A stretch of 64,000 nucleotides of DNA, taken from contig JBHGNT010000021.1 of assembly GCA_043228905.1 (NCBI GenBank), positions 2,604,001 through 2,668,000 of the forward strand. Reading direction: 5' to 3'. The position numbers and the translations under genes were made by a program. The notes beneath the pieces are model-generated. The model did no database searches and was not told the DNA's origin. It saw only the letters and a program-made list of their open reading frames with translations. This document shows, in pieces, positions 27,547 to 38,756 of the stretch (position 1 is its first letter; each line of letters opens with the position of its first letter). This DNA is from Azolla caroliniana (taxonomy: Eukaryota; Polypodiophyta).

Positions 27547-30500
27547 GTGAAGACGAAAGGAATGCTATACAAGATTGTTGTTTGGAAGAGGGAAGGTCTA
27601 GCGACAAGTCTAGTGGAGTTCTCCTTAGGCCTACCGTATGTGTGCACACTTTCCAATTGCCTATTGTGGGTTCTCTACGGCATGCCTTTCAATATCAAAC
27701 CCCACACTTCTCTCATCCTCATGGTCAACTTCTTCGGCCTCGTGCTAGAGTTTGTCTACATCGTCGTCTTCCTCACTTGCGCTTCCAAGCATATGAAGGT
27801 AATTCGTGCTGTATAGAATGTGTTGTTTGTTGCTCACCTAGTGATTTTCGATATTGGTTTTAGCTTGAGTTCATGTCAACTTCATAATCTTCAACATTTA
27901 CATTGTTACCAATAATTAGAGGCTAAGTTACCCCTTCGTTTTGGCAATGCACAACTAATTGTTGTATATTGTGACCAACCATATTCAATAATAGTTTTGT
28001 ATCCATATTGATATCTATGATCACCATTAAACCCTTTGACTTCAATTTAACAAGGTTCTAATTACCTCTTAATCTTAGGATTACAAGATGGTTTAAGGTT
28101 CATAGGTTGGAAGAAATAAGTTACAGTTTGGGGTATATATTATCACTTGATTGCTTGTTATTTTTTAAAAGGGCAACTAATAATCATGCTTGATCAATTT
28201 TGTACCATTTGCAACATAGGGACAAGATCTTGTCATGGCTATGTACATGCGTAAATCCACAATGAATTAAAATATTCTTGTTTAAGGATTTGTGGTTTAT
28301 TCTTGATTCCCTTGACAATCTTCAAAACACAAGTAATTTACACAATGTATCTCAAACAGAGTGGCCTGGCCTATTTCAAGCCATTTTCTAGTTGGTTAAG
28401 GTCCCACCTAAGACATGTAAATTTAATACGTTTGCACAACCCTATGCATGAGATCATTTCTAGCTTAATGAAGACCACAATGCATAAACTATCTAACAAC
28501 TTTCATGTTCCACAGACATTGTCTTTTTAGCAAGGTTTATCATTTTAGAGATGAATTCATCCTAAGTCGTAAGATTAAGCAACATTATTGATTACCTCTC
28601 CAACTTACTAATAAAAAAGGGTCCATGGATTATTTTTTATTGTGACTACTTCTTACGATTACTCCATGAGAGTTCAAGGTTTATCATTGATCCTCTCACT
28701 CAATATTGATTGATGGTCTCTTCCTTAAGACTATATGGTTGATTCTCTATCTCTCAATATTAGCTTGAATATGGGTTATTAATATCGAGTTAGCATTGTA
28801 GGTTAGCCTCCCAAAGCACTTGAGTGAGGGCAAATATTGTATTAGTGAGACCCCATAGATTAAATTTCTTGCCACCCCTTTCCCACACCAAGATGCCATC
28901 AAATGCTCTAACCATTGCTTCAACATCCATCGTGACAAACCATCTTTGAATGTTTGAGCTTTGGCTTATCCGTTTGCATAGTCCAGTCAACATTATAGTC
29001 TTCTACCCAAGAAGGTAACCACTTCATCAATCTATTCAACTAATGATCTAGGGGTGACATAAGTTACACTGTTGTCTCTAATGAAGAGGCATCTATAGCT
29101 TGTTCCTACTACTTTTAAGAATCAAGATTGTAGTCTTTAACATTGAGCAGTAATCAAGAGATCAAATAAGTCAATAGGTTGTCCAAATGCCACATAATTA
29201 TCAATGTTGCTAAACCATATATTTGGTGTGAAGTTGAAAGTTTTATATATGCTTGCCCAAAGTTTTTATAGTGTAGAAAGAGGGATGGAATTCAACCCTT
29301 GGAGTTTCACATGATTTTAAAAGCATGATTTCACATGTAATGTTGTTGATCATTTGAGAGCGCAGATACAAATGATGAAGTGGATTCTAGCCGTGGTGTT
29401 GGCATATTCCCTAGTGATTCTCGTTGTCTTGTTGGGCCTCCAATATACACTCACAATGCGTCAACTAGTTGTTGGGTCAATGTTTGTCCTCTTTGCAATT
29501 GCCATGTATGCTTTCCCCCTCTCTATCATGGTAACATCTCATTCTCACCCACATATCTCCATCTAAATATTATTTTCAAGTGAAGTAATCCATATATTAG
29601 TCAGTGTATTTGACTTTTAGAACTTGCACTCAATGCTCAAATCATAAGATTCTAGGAATGGAGCATCAAGTTTATTGCCTTGTCAAAGTTAATTGGCATT
29701 TTTGCATGGGTACTCATACAACAAATATTCATTGTCCCCAAAATATAAATGTTCGCTGATTTTGATAGGGAATAGTGATAAGGAGGGGAAATGTGGAATA
29801 TATGCCATTATTACTCTCGATTTTCAATTTTCTCAATGTTGCGGCATGGTCATGCTATTCCATTGTCACCAGGGATATTTACGTGGCGGTAAGGCATTAT
29901 CTACTACCTAGAATGATAAGATACCAATGAATATCATTTGTCAAACAATAATCAATTAAAATTTGTGAACTACGTGTGTCTTGCATTGATCTATTGTTGT
30001 AGATAACTTTGGTAATGAATTCTGTGTTTGTTGAGTATTCTTGTTATTATACATATAATTACACATGACATACCACTATATCCATATTGATTCTTAGAAT
30101 ATCGTATTATGAATATTTGCTCATTCACTAGTGACAAAAACTCTTTATGCTTAATAACTCGTATGCCATGTATGAAAGATTCTCACATTCATCTAGCTTA
30201 TGTACATTCACCTAGAGTCAAATTCAATACTTAATAGTACGCTCTTTAGTGTATCCACATGAAATTGAATTTATCTCCTTTATTATTCATGTTTCCTTGC
30301 CTATGGGAAAATAGCATTGTACATAGATATTGAAGATATGTACTTCGCTATAATTTACTCTTGAAAACTAAAGGGATTATGAAGAACAATAAATCTGCCT
30401 AAGCTATCTTTCTTGTAAACCTAAGAAGAGCATTAGTTGAATCAACAAGTTTCAATAAACTAGGTGAAGTCACTTGTCATGATGTCATCAATGCGCAAAA

Positions 30501-30831
30501 AGTAGAGTGCACTAATATTAGTGTTGTACTACATCATAAATTTTGAATGGGATTGACAATGATCATGAACTATCTGAAAATGCAGATACCCAATGGGTTG
30601 GGATGCTTATCAGGGATAGCACAACTAGGCTTATACATGGTGTACAAAAGGGATATGCCCAATATCAATCATGAGCAGAAAACTACCAATCATCAACAAC
30701 AATTGGTGATGCCAATATGGAATATCCATGCCTCAAAAACATCTCTTGCACCCCACACACACCTAGGTCAAATGAACATTCCTCCCATTAACAACAAGAA
30801 TTGCAACCACACTATCCACAACAATGTTTGA
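27547..30831 (+). CDS. SWEET sugar transporter (MtN3/saliva family), 5' end uncertain
   Basis: Exons (27547 or later)-27798, 29366-29530, 29769-29888 and 30586-30831, all joined in phase 0 with GT/AG borders. The 120-nt third exon and the break before IPNGLG match the standard SWEET exon plan. First MtN3 unit: YKIVVWKREG, then GLPYVCTLSNCLLWVLYG with the conserved Pro, Asn and Trp, then VNFFGLVLEFVYIVVFL. Second unit: MYAFPLSIM, VEYMPLLLS, FLNVAAWSCYS, then IPNGLGCLSGIAQLGLYMVY and a roughly 60-residue polar tail rich in Asn and His. About 255-260 aa are visible. SWEETs are seven-helix facilitators exporting sucrose or hexoses across the plasma membrane or tonoplast. The TM1 segment with SPxPTF is not convincingly present upstream, so the gene may be 5'-degraded or have a very diverged first exon. 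Clade not assigned. Confidence 0.8.
27799..29365 (+). other. SWEET intron between the first two clear exons
   Basis: 1,567 bp, AT-rich. The minus strand around 28.75-28.99 kb has two overlapping short frames that might be transposon debris. No recognisable domain. Confidence 0.5.
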
Positions 30832-31454
30832 GCCATGACGATGACCTTTTTGGAATTTTGTTTTCTTTAGGTCAAAGGGGCCATTGTAATGTTTGTAATT
30901 TCCAAACAACTTCAAGAGGTTTATGAATCATCTCTTTCTCCATATAATAGATTTTACTTTTGACTAATCCATTTATTAGAACACGAAAATTAACGGGAAA
31001 TTAACATATTTGAGTTTGAATTAGAATTAATGTCATGAATGCAACTTATTATTGTGGGCTTATTTAGTTTAAAACTCAAGGTTTATCAACCCATCAACAA
31101 ACCTAGGTCAAATTATGATTAGAATACTATAGATATTCGTAGGAAGATTCTCAAAATATCAAATCTTCATAAGGATGGAATTGACTTGGTGAGCAAAACA
31201 TTGGTGTGATGATATAAACTGTTCGATGGGCTGAGATCCCTCAAGGTGGGTGCCGATCACAGGGCTTTACATGAAGGCATGCTCATACATGCTGAAATCA
31301 TGTCTTACACAAGATGGGTTGGGGAAGGATAGTCACTTCCTTTCCATCTATTTTGCATTTTGTAGCTGATATGCTTTTTAAAACTAATGGAAGGATATGT
31401 TTTCTGGAAAAAAAAAACATTGGTGTGACGAATGCATGCTCACCATTTCTATAG
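30832..31454. other. SWEET downstream region, no gene seen
   Basis: Probably starts with the SWEET 3' UTR. A GC-richer patch at about 31230-31370 looks like the end of a dispersed repeat, but I could not classify it. Confidence 0.5.
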
Positions 31455-31752
31455 TTAATTTTAATGGGTCATGGCCCATGGGTAATGATATTTAGGAAAT
31501 TGGTTATCCTAAGAACTAGAACTTGCGACATGTGGGAACACATAGTGATATGGGTTGTTGAGCTATATAAAGGGGACCAACTACCCCCTTCGTTAGGAGA
31601 TCTTAAGACACTATCGAGACTCTATTGGTGAGGCTAAGCTCTCAAATCTCTACGTGTTCCCATATGTCATAGGTTCATATGGGTTTGTCATAGTTCTTAG
31701 GATAACTAGTTTCTTGACTATCCTACCCTTGGCCCATTAAAATTTAGCTTAG
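31455..31752. repeat. Inverted-repeat (foldback) element with ~90-100-bp arms
   Basis: Left arm about 31455-31545, right arm about 31650-31752. Shared landmarks in opposite orientation are TTTTAATGGG/CCCATTAAAA, GTTATCCTAAGAACTA/TAGTTCTTAGGATAACTA and GGGAACAC/GTGTTCCC. The ~105-bp loop contains TATATAAAGG near 31564-31573, a TATA-box-like string. A relative of the right arm lies at about 22170-22320. No target duplication could be fixed. Confidence 0.75.
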
Positions 31753-31985
31753 AATTGGTCCATAAGGTTATACCTATAACAATTGATGGGGCTAATTGGA
31801 TCTATTTGGATTTGTTATTCAACTATTGAGGTATAACATAAGGTAATATTTAGTTCTATTGGACATCATTGGTATTTCATATTTGTCTCATGTCCTTCGC
31901 CCAAAGGTGGTTAAGCACCCTTAATTCTTCATTGTTCTCCTTAATCTCTTTTTCTTTTTCTCAACAAGTTCTTACAAGCTGTTAA

Positions 31986-34900
31986 TTGGCGTCATGGGAG
32001 AGATTATGTTTCATGTTGAGGATACAATATGCTTGGCACCTCCCTTCATTTCATAGACTTAGTGACTCATTACAGTATTCTAGATCAGATAGGCATCAAT
32101 TAGGGGTTAATCTACCTCGGCTAGATAGGATATATGTAGATGATTATTTTAGTGATATTGGAGGAGAAGTTGGGATTATTGGGGGTTCTCTATTTTCTGA
32201 CCATGCTCCGATGCTTTAGAAGTTGGTTAGGATTTAAAAAAATAGGTTTTCTACTAAAATTCCTATATCCTTCTTTTCGAATGATATTTTTAGAAGTCTA
32301 GTGTTGGGTATATGGAATTATGAGATGGGGGCTCAACTATCTAAAGTTGCTAAGGTGCAAAAGGCTTTGTATTTAATTGCCGAATTTTTTAAGGATAAAG
32401 TGTTGTTGCAATTACAAGAGGCCAAACAAAAGATGTTAGCTTCTAGGAGGACGATTGTTGCTCTTCAAAAACTTCAGGAGAAGAACCCACGGGCTTTGTG
32501 GGTTGGAGCTAAATTGCATCGAACACGTACTGAGATGCAACAAATTGAGGATGTTATAGCTCAACACAAATTTTGTGCATCCTCGACGAAATGGTCTCAT
32601 CTTGCAAATAAGGTTAATGCTGAGTTTTTTTGTGTAAATAAAATTGGCCGTACTAAGAATGTAATGAGGCAATTAGAGAGGGAGGATGCATCATTAACAT
32701 CGGATGATGTTGAAATGAGGAGAATTGCCTCGGACTTTTATAAATCCTTGATAACCTAGCAATCATTTACGCATGAGCAATTGGCCTTAAGATCTACATT
32801 ATGGTGTGTTATGAAGAAAAAAGATAATGTTTCTATGGCTAATAAATTAATAAAACCTTTTAATGTTCATGAGGTGTATGCTGCAATTACGGCCTTAGGT
32901 AAGAATGTATGTCCTGGCATCGATGGTTTTCCTCCTGAATTTTTTCTTTGCTATTGGGATCACATTGAATCAGTGTAACAGAAGCGTTACAATAGGTTTT
33001 TACTTTGGGTGATATGCCTTATCAATGGACTGCATGGTTAATTTTTTTGATTCCTAAATTGGAGGGGGTGGTAGTTGACATTAAGAAGTGGCGGCCGATA
33101 ACTATTCTAAATACTATCTACAAGATCTATGCTTTAAACGTCCTTGCTTTATGTATGCAACCTTTATTAAATGATATTATTCATAAATCGCAAACGGGTT
33201 TTATGCAAGAGCATTCTATTTTTTATAATATTTTCATGTTCTGGGAGCTTACAACTTTGGCAAAAGAGAAGGATGTTGACCTAGTGGTGTGATTGTTGGA
33301 CTTTGAAAAGGCATACAATAGAGTTGATTGGTCTTTCCTCGCGGAAGTTATGTTACAACTAGGATTTCCAATGGCTTGGGTAGTTGCAGTAAGAGCTTTG
33401 TATAATAATGCGTCTAGTTCCGTATATGTGGCGGGAGAAGTTGATGCTCCCTTCTCTATTTCAAGGTCGGTTAAGCAAGGATGCCCATTGGCCCCTTTCC
33501 TATACTTATTAATAGTTGAGGCTTTTTATGTGTATTTTAATAATCATGCCTTAAGGATTAAAGGGTTGCAATGGGGAGTCGATAATAAGCAAGTGCTTGA
33601 CAATGAATTTGCTGATGATATAACTTTATATGTGGATGGGGAGGAAAATAATTTGCGTAATGTTCAATGTGTGGTGCAAGAATTTTGTGAGCTATTAGGT
33701 GTTATTATAAATTGGAATAAATCCATTGGAATACGAATGAAGAATAATAGAGTTTCACATTGGTTGCCCCATCCAGATTTTCAATGGCCTCAACATGGGA
33801 TGTCAATACGATATCTTGGTTGTCAAATTGGCGTTGATATTACTCATGATCAACTTATTGCCCCTTTGTTGATGTCATTGAAGAGGAAATTGTTGTTTTG
33901 GTTTTCAAGACATCTATCATTGGCTGGAAGAATTGTAATTGTTAATCAAGTGTTTCTATCTTCGATGTGGTATATCCTCTCATCTTGGTCGTTTTCAATA
34001 TCTGTTCTCTCTCAGATACAAAGGCTTGTCCGCAATTTCTTATGGGGTGCATCTGATGCAAATACAAGATCTAAAGTTGCGTGGAAGGTAATAATATCTC
34101 CTCCTCATGAGGGAGGATTAGGGTTGATAGACCCAATGTTTCAATGTAGAGCATTACTTGGGAAATTTGTTGTGAGAAGTATGTTGCTAGGGAATGAGCC
34201 ATGGAAATTGTTACTTCATGAATGTATGAAGGAATTGGTTCCATGTAGAGGTGGACATCGGAAGCGAAATGTGAGGTGGTGGTTTGTGCACAAGGATATG
34301 CCTTTGACTTCTATTTTTACTTCAGATAAATATTTTAACTATTTGTTAAGATCTTGGAAATGTTTGTTGCCTAATCTTGTGCATAAACATCCTATATGGG
34401 AGGACGAGTGGAAATGGCAACCAATTTGTTGGAACCCCTTGATTAAGGATGATTATGGTAATATGTTAGGAAGAAGGACAAGATTAAATTGGGCAACGGT
34501 TGATGAGACATTTGCGGCTAATGTTGGTACTTGGTTAAACTTTAATCAATCCTCTAGGGATGTAAGGAACAAATTTTCAAATCAATACGAGGTGGTACTT
34601 TAATGTTCCAAGAGATAAGTTATGCTTGTAATAGGATTTTGCCCTCTTCTTTTAATTCAAACCATGTATGGTACATGGCATTCTCTTCTTTTAATGTCTT
34701 GATTGGAGTAAGAGCTTATACATCTAATGAATCCTTCGTAGCATATATAATAGTTTCGGAGGGAAAATTGCAATGGGTCTCTACGGAGGATGACCTTCTC
34801 AAATTAATGGAGTGGAAACCTATTAGTGTGGTTGCAAAAACAGGGAAGGTATGTATTATTGATCCCCATCCTGAAAAAGTAAACCCTTTCTGGAAATGGT

Positions 34901-35650
34901 TAAATAATAGTATTGGCATTTTGGAAATGGTTGTGGGCTCTACGAATTCCTCACAAAATCATTACATTTAGATGGTTGTGTGTCCACTATGCACTTCCAG
35001 TCTTGGAATGGATGCATAGGGAAGGGGGAACCAAAACTTGCTCTTTTTGTGGGCTTCACTTGGAATCAATGCAACATGCCTTATGGAACTGTATTGTTGC
35101 ATGTTCTGTTTGGAAACATATGTTGTGTCTCATTGATGTTGCATATAGACCTAATGTGATTTCATGGGGAAATGTCTTTTGGATGGACGTAAATGTGGAT
35201 AAACATAATTATGAAAGGGAAAAGATATCGTTTACCCTTCAAACTAGGGGAAGGCAAGTTAAGGACATACCATACTCAAGCCCAAATCGGTTGAATGTGG
35301 ATGCCACAGTATGGGCTACAATATCGTCGGTGGTTCTATGGAATATTTGGATAGGTTGATGCCAAAATGTGTTTCAGCAAATAAAGCAAAATCTTGTTCA
35401 TTGTGTGAAGGAAATTTGGTTGATGCTTATCTCAATTCTAAAAGGTCAATATGACTCCTTCACGGGTAATGAAGATATGATTTTTCTGAAACAACAATCC
35501 TTTAAAGGCAAATGGAAGGATTTGTTAGTTTTTGTGGAGAGAAATGACAAAATGGAAGGGCAATATGTACCCCCTGCGATGGTTGTTCCCTCCATAGGTG
35601 GAGGTTGGTTTCAATTAGGACATAATGGGGGATATCTTACCCGCCATTAA
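31986..35650 (+). mobile_element. L1-type LINE (non-LTR retrotransposon), 5'-truncated, decayed
   Basis: Starts within the C-terminal part of the APE endonuclease (31986-32219: RLDRIYVDDYF, then SDHAPM). A coiled linker follows (32301-32759). RT begins at 32781 (CPGIDGFPPEFF; WRPITILNTIYKI; LLDFEKAYNRVDWSFL; VKQGCPLAPFLY) with the catalytic FADD box in NEFADDITLY near 33608. The C-terminal zf-RVT domain sits at 34913-35359 (CSFCGLHLESMQHALWNC). Stops at 32757-32759, 32976-32978 and 33290-33292, and frame changes near 34603 and 34913, inactivate it. A (TA)n tract follows about 60 bp later and may derive from its 3' end. Same strand as the flanking SWEET and MPC1 genes, but separate from both. 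Confidence 0.9.
33293..34603 (+). pseudogene. LINE reverse transcriptase core (longest intact stretch)
   Basis: 436 codons covering the RT palm and thumb: LLDFEKAYNRVDW carries the first catalytic Asp, and EFADDITLY the Asp pair. CELLGVIINWNKS and SIRYLGCQIGV are the usual blocks after it, then a GASDANTRSKVAWKVI block and EGGLGLIDP. A TGA at 33290-33292 cuts it from the preceding RT segment in the same frame, so one base change accounts for the break. Confidence 0.9.
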
Positions 35651-35709
35651 ATTATATCATTATAGGCATGTATTTGCTTATTGCATTGGTAATGGAAACT
35701 ATGGTGTAG

Positions 35710-35771
<62 letters not shown>
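35710..35771. repeat. (TA)n microsatellite
   Basis: About 30 uninterrupted TA units shortly after the LINE coding region. Confidence 0.95.
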
Positions 35772-35775
<4 letters not shown>

Positions 35776-36569
35776 AAGACAACATTTAAATTTTAGACTT
35801 CTAGCATGTTGTCATTTCATTCTCAACGTCTCTATTGGCCTTTCTTTAAATATAGTAGACTTCATTGCATCATTTGAACTATGCGAACTACACCATATCC
35901 CTTTGGGATATTATTGTGTCAATTGTTTATTCGCATATTCTTTGTGGCCATTGCTCCAAAATTTGTGGCGAGGAAAAGATTTCTTATTTGACAACACATG
36001 GTTGATAATTGTGGTGCACAACTAGCAATGTTTATCATAGCTTGAAGGTGTCACTTACATGGCACATTACTCGATGTTAAGATGTTGTCAGACGTTAGAC
36101 ATAAGCTGAGATTATCATATTTTATTTAGCATAAAAGTGTTTATTTTATAAGAAATAGTGGATGAATAGCCTTTGGGCTATTATATCACAACTTTGGGCA
36201 TCATTAATTGAATAAAGTTGTGCCCTCAATGTTCCCCAATTGCACCATCCCGCATTGATGCAAATGTGAGCTAATTTATATGGAGGCAACAATTCATATG
36301 ACAAAATGATGGGATCTAGCGTTTACGCATCAAGGGAATTATTTGATGCACTAGTATAATGTGTGAAACATGTGCCACTACGTATCTCCCCCAAGTATGG
36401 ATACAATCCCCCTCTAGATTAAACCAAAATTGCGAGTAGGGTGCAACCCCAAGATCCCATGGTTGGCATGGAAAACAAATTCCATAACTCTTCTCATATT
36501 CCAAAGTATTTCTTATTTATTACACTCCATTCAAAACCTAATATGAAACTTTTGAATCTTGTTTATATG

Positions 36570-36850
36570 GTTCTAAAGTTATTGCAACCATCAAATTTGA
36601 CATCGAGAATGAATTCAATAGCCCTTTCCATGCCCAAAATCGCAATGGGGAGTGATATGGTTGCAAGAAATAGGTGCACAAATGACATTTTTATCTTGAT
36701 TTCTTCTTTTGTCATATGCAAACACTCTTGGATATTTTTAAGAACTTTGCAAGTGAACTTAGAAATGTTAGAACCTTATATTTCAACCCCCATAAAGAAG
36801 CACCAAGTGTCACTCCAGTGTCAAAGAGGCTTTTCATAATGAGAATGCAA
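36570..36850 (-). mobile_element. LINE C-terminal fragment, antisense
   Basis: The plus-strand text parallels 62.83-63.06 kb segment by segment: the CAATAGCCCTTTCCATG block, the TATTTCAACCCCCATAAAGAAG block and the TCACTCCAGTGTCAAAG block have recognisable counterparts near 62853, 62990 and 63018. This is the same LINE family as at 61.8-63.7 kb, much more diverged. Confidence 0.6.
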
Positions 36851-37149
36851 CATTTGATTTTTCCTCTATTGTATCTGATCTCAAAACTCATAGTAAGATA
36901 TATTTCCCCCTTCTAAGCAACAAATAGCACATTCAACTCCTTTATGTTTGTAGGGAACCACATGCCAATTTATTCAAAGGTTTATTTTTTCTTTTTTTTC
37001 CAAAATGAAGCTACTTTCCCATTAGTTAGTTAGGATTATTACAAAGAGACTGTACAAGGAGGCTTAAACATAGATCGGGGAATCTCCCTCCGATCAAGTT
37101 CAAGAATTTGAGACTAGTTACATCGCCTTTCGGACTAACTACTTAGTAT

Positions 37150-37700
37150 AAGTACCTACAGCTAAAACAATGCCTTGCAGTGATGGCTAGTACGAGACAA
37201 CTCTTGGGGTTGACAACAAAGGGAGGGTGGTAAGTGAGCCGGAAACAGCTTGCGTGGGGGCTGGTAGTTCCACCTCGGGCCACTTCCTCTTGTGTCACCA
37301 TAGGCGTGTTCCGCCATTTCTGTCAAAAGCGCAAACGGGTAGTACCCACGTCAAAGGAATGGCTGCAAACCTTGTCCAATTGCCCTCATAGGCAGCTAAT
37401 AAACGCAAACCATATGTCCATGATCACTTCCTCTGAGGGCTGTACCAGATCCTGGAAGACCTTTAGGCAACGTGCTTTCCATACATACCATAGGGTGAAG
37501 CTTGCGATCAACATCCAAATGTCCAGGAATCTAGGGGATGCAAACTACAAGCCTCTCTCAAATCGAATCTTGGCGATTTTTCCTCTCATGCATATGTAGC
37601 ACCAACTATTCACATTGAAGGCGTCCGTCCACCTATCAACAGAGTGATCAAGCCATGCCGCAACACTCCATTCGAAGGTTTCTTTTGTTTTAAGTGGCTA
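37150..37700 (-). mobile_element. LINE 3'-terminal coding fragment, antisense
   Basis: The minus strand reads FLDIWMLIASFTLWYVWKAR followed by CLKVFQ, a typical block after zf-RVT in plant L1-type LINEs (compare VLWNIWIG at 35.34 kb). Only the C-terminal region survives. It is noticeably GC-richer than its surroundings. Confidence 0.6.
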
Positions 37701-38114
37701 TATTTTATGCATAATGCATGGGTTTATCCTTACATTAGTCCATCACAAACATAGCCAATGTGACTTACTATGCATGCCATAATTTTTCATGAAGACACTT
37801 GTATGCTTTTTGCTAGAAAATTTTCTCGGATAGTATTTCTTCATTTGCTATAAAGTATTTGCTAAATAAAAGCATAACTTTGTACATAATCATCTCATTT
37901 GTAAAATTTTATAACTAATGGAAGGAGTTTTTTTTTGGAAAAATAAAAAAAAATAAAAGCACAACATCACTTACACTGAAAAAAGCATGGTAATTGCATT
38001 TCCAACGATAACATTGTTGATGCCTCTTGATATTCACAAAGTCATCAACCAATTGGTCTTGATTATTCATCTATGGAAAAACCAAAGGGAGAGTTGGACT
38101 TGGACACACACGAC

Positions 38115-38375
38115 AAACATCTCAAACATTCTTGTAGATGCACGAAAACAAGCAGCACATGTGTAGATATAGTCATGCGAATATGTAGGTATTCTCAAAT
38201 GTTTTGAGGCCTTCCATATGTGTCTCCAGAGATAATGATCTACTACAAGCATATCGAACATTCTTGTCGATGCAAGAAAACAAGCAGCACATGTGTAGCG
38301 ATTCACTCGGATATGTCGATATTCTCAAATGGTTCGAGGCCTTTCAGATGTGTCTCCAGAGATAATGATCTTCCG
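38115..38375 (+). repeat. ~131-bp tandem duplication upstream of MPC1
   Basis: AAAACAAGCAGCACATGTGT starts at 38145 and 38277; GTCTCCAGAGATAATGATCT starts at 38222 and 38352. Two units with about 85-90% identity by eye, ending roughly 380 bp before the MPC1 start codon, so they may fall in its promoter. Confidence 0.85.
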
Positions 38376-38756
38376 GGTCGTGTCTGGCGGAGATTAGAGA
38401 AAGAGCTGTGGTAGTTGAGCCTTGAAGCCAAGACCATTGGTTTAGTACTCTAATAACTTAAGATTAGCAAGGTAAAGGTTTATACAAAAAATGAGAAGAA
38501 AGAGAGAGAGAGAAAGAGAGGATGGGGGGGGGGGGCAGATTTGTAATTTCTAGAGAAATAGGAGGCCACAATTGTAAAGGCAGAAAAGTGCTCAATTTCA
38601 TTAACAGAAAAAAGAAGAAGAAGAGAAGGAAGACGACAGGCAGGAGCTTTCTTCCTTCTTCTTCCTCCTCCTTTCGATCTACCTTTCTTTCTTTCTTCCT
38701 TTCTGATTCATTCATTCGCTCGCTCTCTCGTTCAGTTTCTGTTTCTGAAGCTCGCC

